From positions 124,001 through 188,000 of the forward strand of contig NZ_JAKUML010000003.1 of assembly GCF_022601685.1 (NCBI RefSeq): DNA of 64,000 bases, read 5' to 3'. Position numbers and translations under genes: made by a program. The notes under the pieces are model-generated. The model ran no database searches and was not told the DNA's origin. It saw only the letters and a list, made by a program, of their open reading frames with translations. Of the stretch, positions 1-10,434 are shown in pieces. The stretch comes from Acinetobacter sedimenti (GTDB taxonomy: Bacteria > Pseudomonadota > Gammaproteobacteria > Pseudomonadales > Moraxellaceae). Numbering within the stretch: the stretch's first letter is position 1; each line of letters opens with the position of its first letter.

Positions 1-1846
1 TGGTATTGAGTAATCCAATGCGATCGACCATACGGCGCAAATAAATTTTGTAGGCGGTGCCAAAGCGCAAATGAATCGCACTGCGCATCCCTTGATAATG
101 CTGATGAATTAATCGTTTAGCAGTCATGTCAGGCGACATCGCACGGATAAAGTACAGCGCCAATACGGGAATAATTGGACCAAACAAACCTGCCAATGCC
201 GCATCAATCGAAGGCAATGGTGAGATTTGGTAATGATTTTGCAGATTCAGCGCCATAATCACATTGATGGCGATCGGCAGTCCAATTCCTGTCAGTGGCG
301 GATGAGGAACTAAGCATAAGGCATAAATCATGACAGGTGCGAGCACTAGTGCCAATTGCAAAAATGTCTTCACATCAGGCAGGATAAAAAACAGATAGAA
401 GAAGGTAATGATCGTCGCATATAGCGTACCCCGTAAAAATATCTTTAATAGCGGGATCGGATCATCTAGTGCCGTGAGAATGCAAGCAATGACTGCTGCC
501 ATTTGCGCCAACATATAACCATATTGCCACCCAGAATAAATCCAAATCGAAAAACCAATCATAATTGATGCGAAAGCAGCAATCGCACCACGCACCGCTA
601 CGCCGTGATCACGATGTAGACTCGGGTAACGGGTAGACATCGGGGCAATAAACTCGGGAATCTTGCGCTGACCTGCTTGAATCAACTGCCAAATCACTTT
701 GACGTTGTAGACATTTTGCATAAAGTGGCGCAGATCCATTTGCAAACTGGCGAGCGCCGTGCCTGTGTGCGGAAAGCGCTGCGAGAGTTGCTGAAATGCA
801 TCTGCTAGATGTTGCGGAAATTGAAAAGCACGCAGTTGATCCAGCGCAATCGGTTGTTTTAACTCAGTAATACATTGATCGGCAAGCGATTGTAATTCAG
901 GACTGAGATGTGGGTCGATGTGTCTCAGTTGATTGACCCGTTCCGAGATCGCCACCATGTTGATCAATTGCAAAGAAAATTGATGCAACATTTCTTGTAG
1001 TGGCTTGGTCATGCCCTTGAGGCGACCTTTTTCGTAGTTGAGATGTACCGCTAAACCATGTAAATCATTGGTATCACGGTTGATCGCCGAAAGCAGTTGC
1101 ACTACATTTTGGCTAGGCTGTGCCGATTTTCCATCTTCAGTGGTCTGATTGCTGTCCGCAAAAATCTGCTGAAAAGCATGCTCAGTATCGCTCAGTGCTT
1201 TTTGCACCCGCTGCTGTATCGCATCGCCGATATGTAGCGGAAAAATCGTTGCCGAGACCACTGCGGTGCAGATAATCGCAATGGAAATTTCCAGTACACG
1301 ACCTAAGGCGATATCAAAGATGCTGTAAGTATTGATACTAAAAATCGCATTACACGCCACCATCACACAACTATATCCCGCCAACATAAACGCATAACTT
1401 CGTGGCGTGCGATCCAGCATGGAAATATACAGACAAAACCCCGTCCAAATCGCCAAAACCAAAGTGAATAGTAACGGGGTATTGATCAAATACGGTGTAA
1501 TCACGACCGCCACCGCAGCACCCACAAAAGTACCAGCGAGTCGATATAAGGCTTTGGAGGAGACCATGCCTGAATACGGGTTGGCGATGATAAACACCGT
1601 ACCGATCGCCCACATTGGATAGAGTAAGTCCAAACGAAATGCGATATACAAGGCGAGCATACCTGCAACAAAGGTTTTGCAGGCAAAAATCAGGTCGACC
1701 TTACTCGGACGAAAAGCCAGTAATGGTTTGATCAATAACATGAAAGTGCCGTGGCGAGTACAGAATACTTGGCTGAACTGTCGAGCTTTGAATGGTGATC
1801 GGCAGTAAAAGATAGATTCTGAATCTTTATGAGATAAAATTTGCAT
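1..1846 (-). CDS. FUSC family inner-membrane transporter (C-terminus cut off)
   Basis: The minus strand is open from 1846 to the window edge, so the C-terminus is missing. The frame encodes a large membrane protein. An N-terminal cluster of hydrophobic helices is followed by a long cytoplasmic stretch rich in Gln, Leu and His. A second helix cluster follows with the sequence YPSLHRDHGVAVRGAIAAF, typical of the conserved FUSC/AaeB motif. Known relatives export fusaric acid or aromatic acids. The substrate here cannot be read from the sequence. Starts at 1846 (MQILSHKDS) and 1741 (MLLIKPLLAFRPSK) share one frame. The inner one gives the family-like N-terminus, so the extra 35 residues may not be translated. 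The divergent IclR regulator next door could control it, which is an inference from position. Confidence 0.8.
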   Translation of the reverse strand, partial: MQILSHKDSESIFYCRSPFKARQFSQVFCTRHGTFMLLIKPLLAFRPSKVDLIFACKTFVAGMLALYIAFRLDLLYPMWAIGTVFIIANPYSGMVSSKALYRLAGTFVGAAVAVVITPYLINTPLLFTLVLAIWTGFCLYISMLDRTPRSYAFMLAGYSCVMVACNAIFSINTYSIFDIALGRVLEISIAIICTAVVSATIFPLHIGDAIQQRVQKALSDTEHAFQQIFADSNQTTEDGKSAQPSQNVVQLLSAINRDTNDLHGLAVHLNYEKGRLKGMTKPLQEMLHQFSLQLINMVAISERVNQLRHIDPHLSPELQSLADQCITELKQPIALDQLRAFQFPQHLADAFQQLSQRFPHTGTALASLQMDLRHFMQNVYNVKVIWQLIQAGQRKIPEFIAPMSTRYPSLHRDHGVAVRGAIAAFASIMIGFSIWIYSGWQYGYMLAQMAAVIACILTALDDPIPLLKIFLRGTLYATIITFFYLFFILPDVKTFLQLALVLAPVMIYALCLVPHPPLTGIGLPIAINVIMALNLQNHYQISPLPSIDAALAGLFGPIIPVLALYFIRAMSPDMTAKRLIHQHYQGMRSAIHLRFGTAYKIYLRRMVDRIGLLNT

Positions 1847-2039
1847 GTATTTTGAGCTTTTATTTTTATAAAGTCAATGAAATATCTTTATGTGATAAAT
1901 TTATTGATTTAATCTTTAATTTGTTGCTTAAATCTTGCGTCAATTTTGATAATGTGAATAATTAACCGAATTGAATAATATTTAACACATCCTGTAGCCA
2001 AACATCAGTAATTACGCTACAAGTAAGTTGGAGTGCGCT

Positions 2040-2828
2040 GTGAGTACATCGAGTTTTGCCCGTATATTGATGATTTTGGATCTTTTTTCTGTCCAGCGTC
2101 CTGTCATTGATGTGGATGATATCTGCAAAGAGCTTGATGTATCGAAGCCGATGGCGTACCGCTATCTGAAAGAATTGGTCGAAGTTGGCTTGTTGAAAAA
2201 AGCGCACCATCAGGTTGGCTCTTATGTGCTTGGCTCAAAGGTAGCGCTGTTGGATTATGTTGCTCGAGAAAGCGATCCGTGGGTACAGCTGTGCATTCCG
2301 CAGATGCGAGAAGTGGTTAATCGTACTGAAATGTTGTGTTTAATCACGGCATTAGAGGGCAAGAGTTGTATTAATATTCATCATGAATCATATCGTAATG
2401 AGGGCTTGGTCTATGGTCGTGGTTGTCCGCGCGCCTTGTCGGCTGGATCATCGGCAAAGATCATCTTGGCAAATCTGACTAAAAAACAGCAAATCGAATA
2501 TTACCAATATCTCTCAAATGATCTGCTCGAAAATGGTTTTGCGAGTTCTGAGCAGGAATTTATCACCAAGCTCAGACAAATCAAAAAGCAGGGCTACTAT
2601 GTTTCTCAAGGCGAGTTACATCCTGATTTTTCCAGTATTTCCGTACCGATTCGATACTCGAATAAAGAAGCACCGTGGGCGATGTCCGTACTTGCCTCGA
2701 CCAATCGCTTTGAATTTGTCGATACGCAGAAAATTGTGGAAATGCTCAAACGCAGTACGGATTTGATTGAACAACAAGCCCTACAGATCGAAACTGATAT
2801 TAATTACAACATTGAAGCTGAAAAATAA
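2040..2828 (+). CDS. IclR family transcriptional regulator
   Basis: The protein has about 262 residues. It has an N-terminal winged helix-turn-helix (IDVDDICKELDVSKPMAYRYLKEL, roughly residues 22-45) and a C-terminal IclR effector domain (GRGCPRALSAGSSAKIILA, later SSISVPIRYS). IclR proteins bind small carboxylates or aromatic acids and control nearby catabolic or efflux genes. I chose the GTG at 2040 because GGAG at 2030-2033 lies six bases upstream. The in-frame TTG at 2028 overlaps that ribosome site. An interrupted inverted repeat, TGTAGC (1993-1998) and GCTACA (2016-2021), lies just upstream and could be an operator, but it is short. The gene diverges from the FUSC transporter gene. Confidence 0.85.
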   Translation: MSTSSFARILMILDLFSVQRPVIDVDDICKELDVSKPMAYRYLKELVEVGLLKKAHHQVGSYVLGSKVALLDYVARESDPWVQLCIPQMREVVNRTEMLCLITALEGKSCINIHHESYRNEGLVYGRGCPRALSAGSSAKIILANLTKKQQIEYYQYLSNDLLENGFASSEQEFITKLRQIKKQGYYVSQGELHPDFSSISVPIRYSNKEAPWAMSVLASTNRFEFVDTQKIVEMLKRSTDLIEQQALQIETDINYNIEAEK

Positions 2829-3002
2829 ACTAGAACAATTCCATGAAATTGGAATTAATTGCCCACTGTCGCTAGCTGAAAATGTCGATTCGCAGTAGAA
2901 TATGACTCTTCATTTTTGCCGTATTGTCACAGATATTTTCTTTGTCACAATCTTAGTCACATTGCGCAGGTTCAAAAGACTTGCCGTGGAGCCAAAATCA
3001 AC

Positions 3003-6000
3003 ATGTTTATCGTGGCCGGTGCGTCTGCACATTCTGCTTTTAAGCAAGCTCAATTACTCTCTCGCCTCTCGTCAATTGATACTGTCCAAAGTGTGGAAAG
3101 TCAATGGGTTTACTTGTTTGATCAAGCCTTAAATGATGAAACTTTGCAATCGGCAAATGCGCTGTTAAACGACAGTCAAATCTTTGCGCTTCGCCAAACT
3201 GAAAACGATGAAGTACAAGTTTTGGTGACACCTCGTGTCGGGACGATTTCGCCGTGGTCATCAAAAGCAACTGATATTTTTAAGAACTGTAATACACCAG
3301 TACATCGCCTAGAACGTGGCGTGCTATACACGTTGAAGGGTGTATCAAGCGTTTCGAATGCGTTGAAATTGGCGCTACACGATCGCATGACTGAAAGCGT
3401 GTTTGATCAGATTGACGATGCCAAAGCATTATTTGTGGAAACAGCACCAAAACCATTAAATAGCATTGATATTCTTGGGCAAGGTAAAGAAGCCTTAGTT
3501 CAAGCCAATCGTGAATTTGGTTTTGCACTTTCTGATGAAGAAATTGATTATTTAACTGATGCGTTCAATAAGCTCGGGCGCAATCCGCATGACATCGAAT
3601 TGATGATGTTCGCACAGGCAAACTCAGAGCATTGCCGTCATAAAATCTTTAATGCACAGTGGACAATTGATGGTGAAAAACAACCACTTTCATTGTTCCA
3701 AATGATTAAAAACACCTATAAAGAATCGCCAACGGACGTTCTGTCTGCTTATAAAGACAATGCCTCGGTGATCGTAGGTTATGACACCATGCGCTTTTAT
3801 CCAAAAGCGGATGACAATGGTCAATATGTCTACAAATACAAGAGCCAAGCAGCACACATCTTGATGAAGGTGGAAACCCACAACCATCCAACAGCGATCT
3901 CACCATTTGCGGGAGCTGCAACAGGTTCGGGCGGTGAGATCCGTGACGAAGGCGCAACAGGTCGTGGTGGTAAACCCAAAGCAGGTTTAACAGGTTTTAC
4001 CGTATCGAACTTGAATATTCCAGGTTTTGAACAACCGTGGGAAGACAACTATGGCAAGCCATCTCGTATGGCATCACCGTTACAAATCATGATTGATGGG
4101 CCTTTAGGTGGTGCAGCATTTAACAACGAATTTGGTCGTCCAAACTTAAACGGTTATTTCCGTACTTTTGAACAAAATGTCAATGGTGAAGTGAAAGGCT
4201 TCCATAAGCCGATCATGATCGCTGGTGGTTATGGCAACATTCGCCCTGACCATGTAGAAAAAGATCCCATACAAGAGGGTGATTTACTGATCGTGCTTGG
4301 CGGACCTGCCATGCTGATTGGTCTTGGCGGTGGTGCAGCGTCTTCTGTCGATAGTGGCACCATGGGTGAGAGTTTAGATTTTGCTTCGGTACAACGTGAA
4401 AATCCTGAAATGGAACGTCGTTGCCAAGAAGTGATTGATACCTGTTGGCGTTTAGAAGATGCCAATCCAATCGTATCGGTACATGATGTCGGTGCGGGCG
4501 GTATCTCCAATGCCATGCCTGAATTGGTCAATGACCATGAGCTCGGTGCGGTGCTCAATCTGCGTAAGATTCCATCGCTTGAACCGGGTATGTCTCCGAT
4601 GGAAATTTGGTCGAATGAAGCGCAAGAGCGTTACGTCTTGGCGATTCGTCCAAGTTCGTTGGCGCAGTTTGAAGACATCTGTGCCCGTGAGCGTTGCCCA
4701 TTTGCGGTATTAGGTGAAGCAACTGAAGCACGTCATTTGACCGTTGAAGATCCGTTATTTGAAAATAATGCGGTGGATATGCCGATGCAGGTCATGCTTG
4801 GCGGTACACCACGTATGCAACGCAGCTATGAAACAGTGACTCGTCAAGGCAATGACTTTGATGCGTCGAAAATTGATTTGAGCGATGCGATTTTCCGTGT
4901 GCTAAAAAATCCAACCGTGGCGTCTAAATCATTTTTGATTACCATTGGCGACCGTTCGATCACAGGTATGGTTGCTCGTGATCAGATGGTCGGACGTTGG
5001 CAAGTGCCTGTCGCAGATGCGGCAGTGACCACCACCAGTTTGCAAGGCTTTACAGGTGAAGCGATGGCAATGGGTGAGCGTCCACCCGTGGCATTGCTTA
5101 ATCCTGCGGCATCGGTACGTCTTGCGGTGGCAGAAGCAATTACCAATATTGCTTCAGCAAATATTGAACAACTCAGCGACATTAAACTGTCTGCAAACTG
5201 GATGGCAGCCGCAGGACAAAAAGGTGAAGATCAAGCCTTGTATGAAGCGGTGAAAACTGTGGGTATGGAAATCTGTCCTGCGCTTGGTATCGCTATTCCT
5301 GTGGGTAAAGACTCGTTGTCGATGCGTACCACATGGCAAGATGATGGCGTGGATAAATCAGTCACTTCACCTGTTGCAGGTGTGATGACGGCATTTGCGC
5401 CTGTGAACGATGTGCGTAAAACATTGACACCAGAATTAAAATCAGGCAGTGAATCGGTATTGGTGCGTATTGATTTATCCAAAGGTCAATTCCGTCTTGG
5501 TGCATCGATCTTAGCGCAAGTCTATAAAGCGATCGGTACAACTGCCCCTGACGTGGATAGCTTTGATGATCTGAAAGCATTCTTTGCCTTAATTCAAGAT
5601 TGGAATAATCGTGACTTGATTCAAGCCTATCATGACATTGGTGATGGTGGTGTATTGGCAACCGTGGCAGAGATGATGTTCGCATCTCGTTTGGGGGTTG
5701 CGCTGGAGCCACAAACAATTGAAAGCTTATTCGCAGAAGAAATTGGTGCAGTCTTACAAATTAAATCTACAGATTGGGAAAGTGTACAAAGCGAAATTGC
5801 CAATTCTAGCTTAAATGATGCCATTTCATTACTTGGTCAAGTGAATCACAATGATCAATTGACGGTGAATGGTTTGAGCTTTGAACGTGTTGCACTACAA
5901 CAAGCATGGTCAGAAGTGTCGTATCAAATCCAACGTCTACGTGACAACGTGGACACCGCAGATCAAGAATTTGCTTTGATTGCCGATACAGATCATCAAG

Positions 6001-6836
6001 GTTTGATCGCCAAACCGACCTTTGATTTAAATGAAGCGATTGAAGCGTCCATGATCAATGTACGCCGTCCAAACATGGTGATCCTGCGTGAACAAGGCGT
6101 GAATGGTCATGTGGAAATGGCTGCTGCTTTTGATAAAGTTGGCTTTAATACGGTCGATGTGCACATGAGTGATTTACTTGCAGGTCGCATTAATCTTGAT
6201 GATTTTGAAGGTTTAGTGGCGTGCGGTGGCTTCTCATATGGTGACGTACTCGGTGCAGGCGGTGGCTGGGCGAAATCCGTGCTGTTCAATGCCAAGTTGC
6301 GCGATCAGTTTCAAAAATTCTTTAATCGTGATGAGACTTTCAGCCTCGGTGTCTGTAATGGCTGTCAAATGTTGTCACAACTTGCACCATTGATTCCTGG
6401 TGCTGAGCATTGGGGACGTTTCCACCGTAATACATCGGAAGTCTTTGAAGCACGTAGCGTCAATGTTCGTATCGAAAAATCAGCGTCTGTACTTTTGGAT
6501 GGTATGCAAGGTTCGATCTTACCGATCGCTGTGGCGCATGGTGAAGGGCGTTTGGTCGCAAATGCAGAAAATCTTGCAACACTAAATGCGAACAGCCAAG
6601 TAGTGATGCGCTATGTGGATAGCCAAGGCAATCCGACACAGCATTATCCACTCAATCCGAACGGTTCACCTGAAGCAATCACAGGTCTGACTTCGCTCGA
6701 TGGTCGTGCAACGATCATGATGCCACATCCAGAACGTAACTTCCGTGCGCTACAACATTCTTGGAAGCCTGAGGATTGGCAACAAGACGGTGCATGGTTG
6801 CGTATGTTTAGAAATGCACGACGTTTCTTGGGTTAA
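3003..6836 (+). CDS. purL: phosphoribosylformylglycinamidine synthase
   Basis: This is the fourth step of purine synthesis: FGAR plus glutamine and ATP gives FGAM. The protein is the large single-chain form, 1277 residues from the ATG at 3003 ([13 protein letters not shown]). It has an N-terminal PurS-like region, two AIR synthase-like ATP-binding halves ([19 protein letters not shown] in the first) and a C-terminal class I glutamine amidotransferase. The amidotransferase nucleophile is Cys1118 in GVCNGCQM, and the HGEGR and PHPER motifs follow. The open frame extends upstream to a TTG at 2916, but those 29 residues do not look like the family N-terminus. The gene stands alone and is followed by a strong hairpin terminator. 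Confidence 0.98.
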   Translation: MFIVAGASAHSAFKQAQLLSRLSSIDTVQSVESQWVYLFDQALNDETLQSANALLNDSQIFALRQTENDEVQVLVTPRVGTISPWSSKATDIFKNCNTPVHRLERGVLYTLKGVSSVSNALKLALHDRMTESVFDQIDDAKALFVETAPKPLNSIDILGQGKEALVQANREFGFALSDEEIDYLTDAFNKLGRNPHDIELMMFAQANSEHCRHKIFNAQWTIDGEKQPLSLFQMIKNTYKESPTDVLSAYKDNASVIVGYDTMRFYPKADDNGQYVYKYKSQAAHILMKVETHNHPTAISPFAGAATGSGGEIRDEGATGRGGKPKAGLTGFTVSNLNIPGFEQPWEDNYGKPSRMASPLQIMIDGPLGGAAFNNEFGRPNLNGYFRTFEQNVNGEVKGFHKPIMIAGGYGNIRPDHVEKDPIQEGDLLIVLGGPAMLIGLGGGAASSVDSGTMGESLDFASVQRENPEMERRCQEVIDTCWRLEDANPIVSVHDVGAGGISNAMPELVNDHELGAVLNLRKIPSLEPGMSPMEIWSNEAQERYVLAIRPSSLAQFEDICARERCPFAVLGEATEARHLTVEDPLFENNAVDMPMQVMLGGTPRMQRSYETVTRQGNDFDASKIDLSDAIFRVLKNPTVASKSFLITIGDRSITGMVARDQMVGRWQVPVADAAVTTTSLQGFTGEAMAMGERPPVALLNPAASVRLAVAEAITNIASANIEQLSDIKLSANWMAAAGQKGEDQALYEAVKTVGMEICPALGIAIPVGKDSLSMRTTWQDDGVDKSVTSPVAGVMTAFAPVNDVRKTLTPELKSGSESVLVRIDLSKGQFRLGASILAQVYKAIGTTAPDVDSFDDLKAFFALIQDWNNRDLIQAYHDIGDGGVLATVAEMMFASRLGVALEPQTIESLFAEEIGAVLQIKSTDWESVQSEIANSSLNDAISLLGQVNHNDQLTVNGLSFERVALQQAWSEVSYQIQRLRDNVDTADQEFALIADTDHQGLIAKPTFDLNEAIEASMINVRRPNMVILREQGVNGHVEMAAAFDKVGFNTVDVHMSDLLAGRINLDDFEGLVACGGFSYGDVLGAGGGWAKSVLFNAKLRDQFQKFFNRDETFSLGVCNGCQMLSQLAPLIPGAEHWGRFHRNTSEVFEARSVNVRIEKSASVLLDGMQGSILPIAVAHGEGRLVANAENLATLNANSQVVMRYVDSQGNPTQHYPLNPNGSPEAITGLTSLDGRATIMMPHPERNFRALQHSWKPEDWQQDGAWLRMFRNARRFLG

Positions 6837-6849
6837 ATATATTGTAAAT

Positions 6850-6883
6850 GACCATAAAACCATCGGCAGGTGGTTTTATGGTC
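6850..6883 (+). terminator. Rho-independent terminator of purL
   Basis: A perfect 13-bp stem (6850-6862 with 6871-6883) encloses an 8-base loop, and TTGTTTGCTTT follows. It starts 13 bases after the purL stop codon. Confidence 0.75.
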
Positions 6884-6962
6884 TTGTTTGCTTTGGCGTT
6901 TTTGATTGTCTATTGGGAAAATAAATAGCGCAATTCACCAATGTCAGCGCAAGTATAAAATC

Positions 6963-6985
6963 TCGAGCTGATTGATTTAGCTCGA
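6963..6985 (-). terminator. hairpin between convergent purL and nadB
   Basis: A 7-bp stem (TCGAGCT at 6963-6969 with AGCTCGA at 6979-6985) has a 9-base loop. On the plus strand it is followed by TTATTTTTT. On the minus strand it is followed by GATTTTA, so it could end nadB transcripts as well as read-through from purL. Confidence 0.45.
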
Positions 6986-7018
6986 TTATTTTTTGATTTT
7001 ACAGCGTTGAATACGAGT

Positions 7019-8653
7019 TTAATTGTCTACCAAAGGCTGACTCACCAAAAAATCAGGTGGTGTCAAAATGGTATCTCGGATTTCATTGGATAATTCAGGA
7101 TAGTCCAAAGTGTAGTGCAAGCCACGAGATTCTTTGCGCTGCATCGCACAACGCACAATCATTTCAGACACTAAAACCAAATTACGCAGTTCGATCAGAT
7201 TTTTACTGACCTTATAGCCTTGATAATATTCTTCAATTTCTCGTTTCAGCATTTCGATACGGTGCAAAGCACGTTCCAAGCGTTTGGTTGTACGCACAAT
7301 ACCGACATAGTTCCACATCGAAGTGCGCAGTTCATCCCAGTTTTGAAGGATGACGACATCTTCGTCAGGATGTTCTACTTGTGAGGCATCCCAAGGATTG
7401 ACCTGATCGAACCGAGGTGCATTGTCGATTTGGGATTGAATATGCTTGGCTGCGCTCATGCCATAGACAAAACATTCTAAAAGGGAGTTGCTCGCCATGC
7501 GATTGGCACCATGTAAGCCAGTCGAGGAAGTTTCACCAATCGCATACAATCCTGCAATATCTGTTTCACTATGCTGATCGACGATCACGCCACCACAGGT
7601 GTAATGCGCTGCGGGAACCACAGGGATCATATCTTTGGTAATGTCTATGCCTAACTCAAGTAAGCGTGTATAAAGCGTTGGGAAATGTTCTTTGACAAAA
7701 CTTTCGGGTTGGTGGGTAATATCGAGCCAGACATGACGTAGACCAAGACGCTTCATCTCATAGTCAATTGCACGAGCCACCACATCACGTGGAGCAAGTT
7801 CGGCACGTTCATCAAAACGAAGCATAAAACGCTCACCATCAGGCAAGCGTAAATATGCACCTTCACCACGCATCGCTTCGGTAATTAAAAACGAGCGAGC
7901 TTTAGGGTGGTAAAGACAGGTTGGGTGGAACTGATTAAATTCCATGTTGGCAATACGACAGCCTGCACGCCATGCCATGGCAATACCGTCACCAGTCGCA
8001 ATGTCGGGATTGGATGTATAAAGGTAAGCTTTCATGGCACCGCCACAGGCGAGCGCAGTAAATGGGGCTAAAAATGTTTTGACTTCGCCTGTTGTTTCAT
8101 CCAACGCATAAACACCAATTGCACGATTTTCAGAATGTTCTATCTGGGCTTTTTGTGTGGTGATGACATCGATCGCCACCACATTTTCAAATAAATGAAT
8201 ATTTTCTTTTTCTTGAGCACGTTCAACTAAGGTGGTGGAAATCGCTTTGCCTGTCGCATCAGCAGCATGAATGATGCGGCGCTGTGAGTGTCCACCTTCA
8301 CGAGTAAGGTGTAAATTCTCATGTTCATCTAAAGTGAACTGCACACCTTGCTTGAGTAGAAAGTCAACGGCATCTTGCCCGCCTTCAACGGTGAATTTAA
8401 CCGCATCTAAATGACATAAATGACCGCCTGCAATCATAGTGTCATCTATATGTTGTTCAATCGAATCCGTTTGATCGAGCACAGCAGCGACACCGCCTTG
8501 AGCATAATACGTGCTCGCATCGTTTAGATGGGATTTTGCCAATACAGCGACTTTATAATGTGGTGGTAGTGAAAGCGCTAAGGTTAAACCCGCACCACCA
8601 CTACCGATAATGACGACATCGAATTGCTGAGAATGTTGCTGGGTGAAATTCAT
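7019..8653 (-). CDS. nadB: L-aspartate oxidase
   Basis: This FAD enzyme oxidises L-aspartate to iminoaspartate, the first step of de novo NAD synthesis, and works with quinolinate synthase NadA. From the ATG at 8653 ([14 protein letters not shown]) it has 544 residues. The FAD-binding dinucleotide motif GSGGAG lies at residues 17-22, and [10 protein letters not shown] is the conserved segment after it. Typical succinate dehydrogenase/aspartate oxidase motifs are visible: [36 protein letters not shown] and the C-terminal [20 protein letters not shown] longer frame opens at a TTG at 8707, but the added residues are not family-like. No clear Shine-Dalgarno precedes 8653. nadA is not in the window. 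Confidence 0.96.
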   Translation of the reverse strand: MNFTQQHSQQFDVVIIGSGGAGLTLALSLPPHYKVAVLAKSHLNDASTYYAQGGVAAVLDQTDSIEQHIDDTMIAGGHLCHLDAVKFTVEGGQDAVDFLLKQGVQFTLDEHENLHLTREGGHSQRRIIHAADATGKAISTTLVERAQEKENIHLFENVVAIDVITTQKAQIEHSENRAIGVYALDETTGEVKTFLAPFTALACGGAMKAYLYTSNPDIATGDGIAMAWRAGCRIANMEFNQFHPTCLYHPKARSFLITEAMRGEGAYLRLPDGERFMLRFDERAELAPRDVVARAIDYEMKRLGLRHVWLDITHQPESFVKEHFPTLYTRLLELGIDITKDMIPVVPAAHYTCGGVIVDQHSETDIAGLYAIGETSSTGLHGANRMASNSLLECFVYGMSAAKHIQSQIDNAPRFDQVNPWDASQVEHPDEDVVILQNWDELRTSMWNYVGIVRTTKRLERALHRIEMLKREIEEYYQGYKVSKNLIELRNLVLVSEMIVRCAMQRKESRGLHYTLDYPELSNEIRDTILTPPDFLVSQPLVDN

Positions 8654-8719
8654 ACTTGAAGAAGTTGAGTGTAAAAAGTGCTTTAAGATACTACAAAGTG
8701 CTTGCAATATGCACTGAAA

Positions 8720-8748
8720 TTAATCGATAAGAGTTATTTATCGATTAA
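8720..8748. promoter_or_regulatory. perfect inverted repeat between nadB and the capsule operon
   Basis: TTAATCGATAA (8720-8730) and TTATCGATTAA (8738-8748) form an 11-bp perfect inverted repeat around 7 bases. It lies about 70 bases upstream of nadB and about 190 upstream of kpsM, in a 288-base divergent region. It has no U-tract. It may be an operator for either side. No regulator can be named from the sequence. Confidence 0.3.
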
Positions 8749-8941
8749 ATGGTGAGTGATATAGTGAAAGGTTGTGTGCTTTGTCATATTTTTGAAAACA
8801 TTTCGTTACGGTAACTCGAGCCTAGTCGTGGTAAAAACGTCAGCTTATTTGAATGTTGTTGATTTGGTGTTAGGCAAGAGTGAGCGAAAGCAGTTGGCTT
8901 TGTAGCTGTATAGCGAAGAGTGTATTGGTGGTTAGGTTATA

Positions 8942-9769
8942 ATGTCAGACAATTCAGAATTTCAGCTCAAAAGATTGCCTCGATTTAAACCACGTGGCGG
9001 TATTGAGGTAATGTATGCCTCTATTCGTGCATTGTTTTTGCGAGAGTTGCAAACACGATTTGGACATTATCGTATTGGCTATGTTTGGGCGTTGCTTGAG
9101 CCTGCGTTAAATGTAATTTTTATGCTTATCCTATTTGGAGCGATTGTTAAGCGAGTTTTACCAGGGATTGATTATACAATTTTTTTGCTCAATGGAATTT
9201 TGCCCTATTTTGCATTTATGCGCTCTGTAACGCAGTCTATCCCCGCAATTGAGGCAAATAGAGGGTTGTTGAGTTATCGCAATGTCAGACCAATAGACAC
9301 CGTAATTGCTCGAACTGGTTTAGAGTTTGTACTTTATTTTGTTTGCTATCTCTTGTTATCAGCAGTGATGTTGTGGATTGGTTTTTCTATAAGTTTCTCT
9401 TTTATCCCGACTTTGTTGTTCTATTGGTTATGCCTTATTGGTCTGACATTAGGTGTGGCAAGTATTATGATGGTGGTTGGAGAGTTAAGTAAAGAAATTG
9501 GAAAATTGGTGAGTTCTGTTTCCATTATTCTTTACTTTATGTCTGGAGCAATGTTTCCATTACATTTCGTCCCCGAACAATATTTGAAGTATTTTATGTG
9601 GAATCCTTTGGCACATTTATTTGAGCTGATGCGAAATGCAGTATCGCCAAATTATCATGTGGTTCAGGGTGCAAGTTTAGGCTATGTTTTAATTTGCATG
9701 CTTGTAGTTTTATTTTTAGGTCTGTTGTTAAATCAGTCTTTGTCAGAGAGGTTGATGAAAACCAAATGA
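8942..9769 (+). CDS. kpsM: capsule ABC transporter permease, KpsM family
   Basis: This is an ABC-2 type permease of 275 residues with about six membrane helices and the conserved N-terminal ALFLRELQTRFGHYRIGYVWALLEP segment typical of KpsM/BexB/CtrC. In group 2-like systems KpsM and KpsT export the finished lipid-linked capsule chain across the inner membrane. The hydrophobic C-terminal helix ends near SLSERLMKTK. The stop codon overlaps the kpsT start in an ATGA, so the two are translationally coupled. It is the first gene of the export operon kpsM-kpsT-kpsE-kpsD. The 288-base upstream region contains an inverted repeat. I found no convincing ops element for RfaH there. Confidence 0.92.
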   Translation: MSDNSEFQLKRLPRFKPRGGIEVMYASIRALFLRELQTRFGHYRIGYVWALLEPALNVIFMLILFGAIVKRVLPGIDYTIFLLNGILPYFAFMRSVTQSIPAIEANRGLLSYRNVRPIDTVIARTGLEFVLYFVCYLLLSAVMLWIGFSISFSFIPTLLFYWLCLIGLTLGVASIMMVVGELSKEIGKLVSSVSIILYFMSGAMFPLHFVPEQYLKYFMWNPLAHLFELMRNAVSPNYHVVQGASLGYVLICMLVVLFLGLLLNQSLSERLMKTK

Positions 9770-10434
9770 TTGAGCTTAAAAATATTACCAAATCTTATGC
9801 AACGCCAAAAGGTCGTCATTTTGTTTTTAAAGACTTAAATGCAACCTTGCCAGAAGGTAAAAGCGTTGGATTGTTAGGCAAAAATGGTGCGGGTAAAAGT
9901 ACCTTGTTGCGTATTATTGGTGGTATTGATTTTCCTGATAGTGGTTTTGTGAAAACTGCTAAGACGATTTCATGGCCTGTGGCGTTGGCTGGAGGATTTC
10001 AGGGGAGCTTAACTGGTCGACAAAATGTACGCTTTGTCGCAAGGTTGTATGCTTCAGAAAAAGATGTTCGGCAAGTGGTTTCATTTGTTGAAGAGTTTGC
10101 CCAACTAGGGAAATATTTTGATATGCCAATCAAAAGTTATTCTTCTGGGATGCGATCTCGTTTGGGTTTTGGTTTAAGTATGGCATTTGATTTTGATTAT
10201 TATTTGCTTGATGAGGTGGGTGCGGTCGGCGATGCCGTATTCCGTAAGCGAAGTCAGGCATTATTGGATGATTTGAAGAAAAATTCGAATATTATTATGG
10301 TTTCTCATGATCTGAAGGATTTGATCCGTAACTGTGATGTAGGCTTTGTTGTGCAAGATGGTCAAGCACGATATTTTGAAGATATTAATGAAGCGGTAGA
10401 GGTTTATAAAGAATATGCGCTGGGTAAACAATAA
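9766..10434 (+). CDS. kpsT: capsule ABC transporter ATP-binding protein, KpsT family
   Basis: This is a 222-residue ATPase partner of KpsM. The Walker A motif is GKNGAGKST at residues 38-46. The signature region is YSSGMRSRLGFGLSM, and the Walker B stretch is FDYYLLDEVGAVGD, where Asp-Glu is followed by the V/G residues typical of polysaccharide exporters. The start is the ATG at 9766, inside the kpsM stop (ATGA). An upstream in-frame extension to 9694 lies within kpsM and is not credible. Its end overlaps kpsE by 20 bases, which supports a single transcript. Confidence 0.94.
   Translation: MIELKNITKSYATPKGRHFVFKDLNATLPEGKSVGLLGKNGAGKSTLLRIIGGIDFPDSGFVKTAKTISWPVALAGGFQGSLTGRQNVRFVARLYASEKDVRQVVSFVEEFAQLGKYFDMPIKSYSSGMRSRLGFGLSMAFDFDYYLLDEVGAVGDAVFRKRSQALLDDLKKNSNIIMVSHDLKDLIRNCDVGFVVQDGQARYFEDINEAVEVYKEYALGKQ

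Noticed and set aside
1895..1904. ATAAATTTAT palindrome between the FUSC and IclR genes
   Set aside because: Short and made only of A and T in an AT-rich gap, so it could easily occur by chance.
2837..2856. AATTCCA/TGGAATT hairpin after the IclR gene
   Set aside because: Only seven pairs and no T-run. It is not a convincing terminator.
2916..3002. N-terminal extension of purL from a TTG
   Set aside because: The extra residues are not family-like, and the ATG at 3003 gives the normal 1277-residue protein.
8920..8941. Possible ops/JUMPstart element (GGTGGTTAGG) before kpsM
   Set aside because: It differs from the GGCGGTAG core by an insertion and a substitution, and lies directly at the start codon, so RfaH-type control is not supported.
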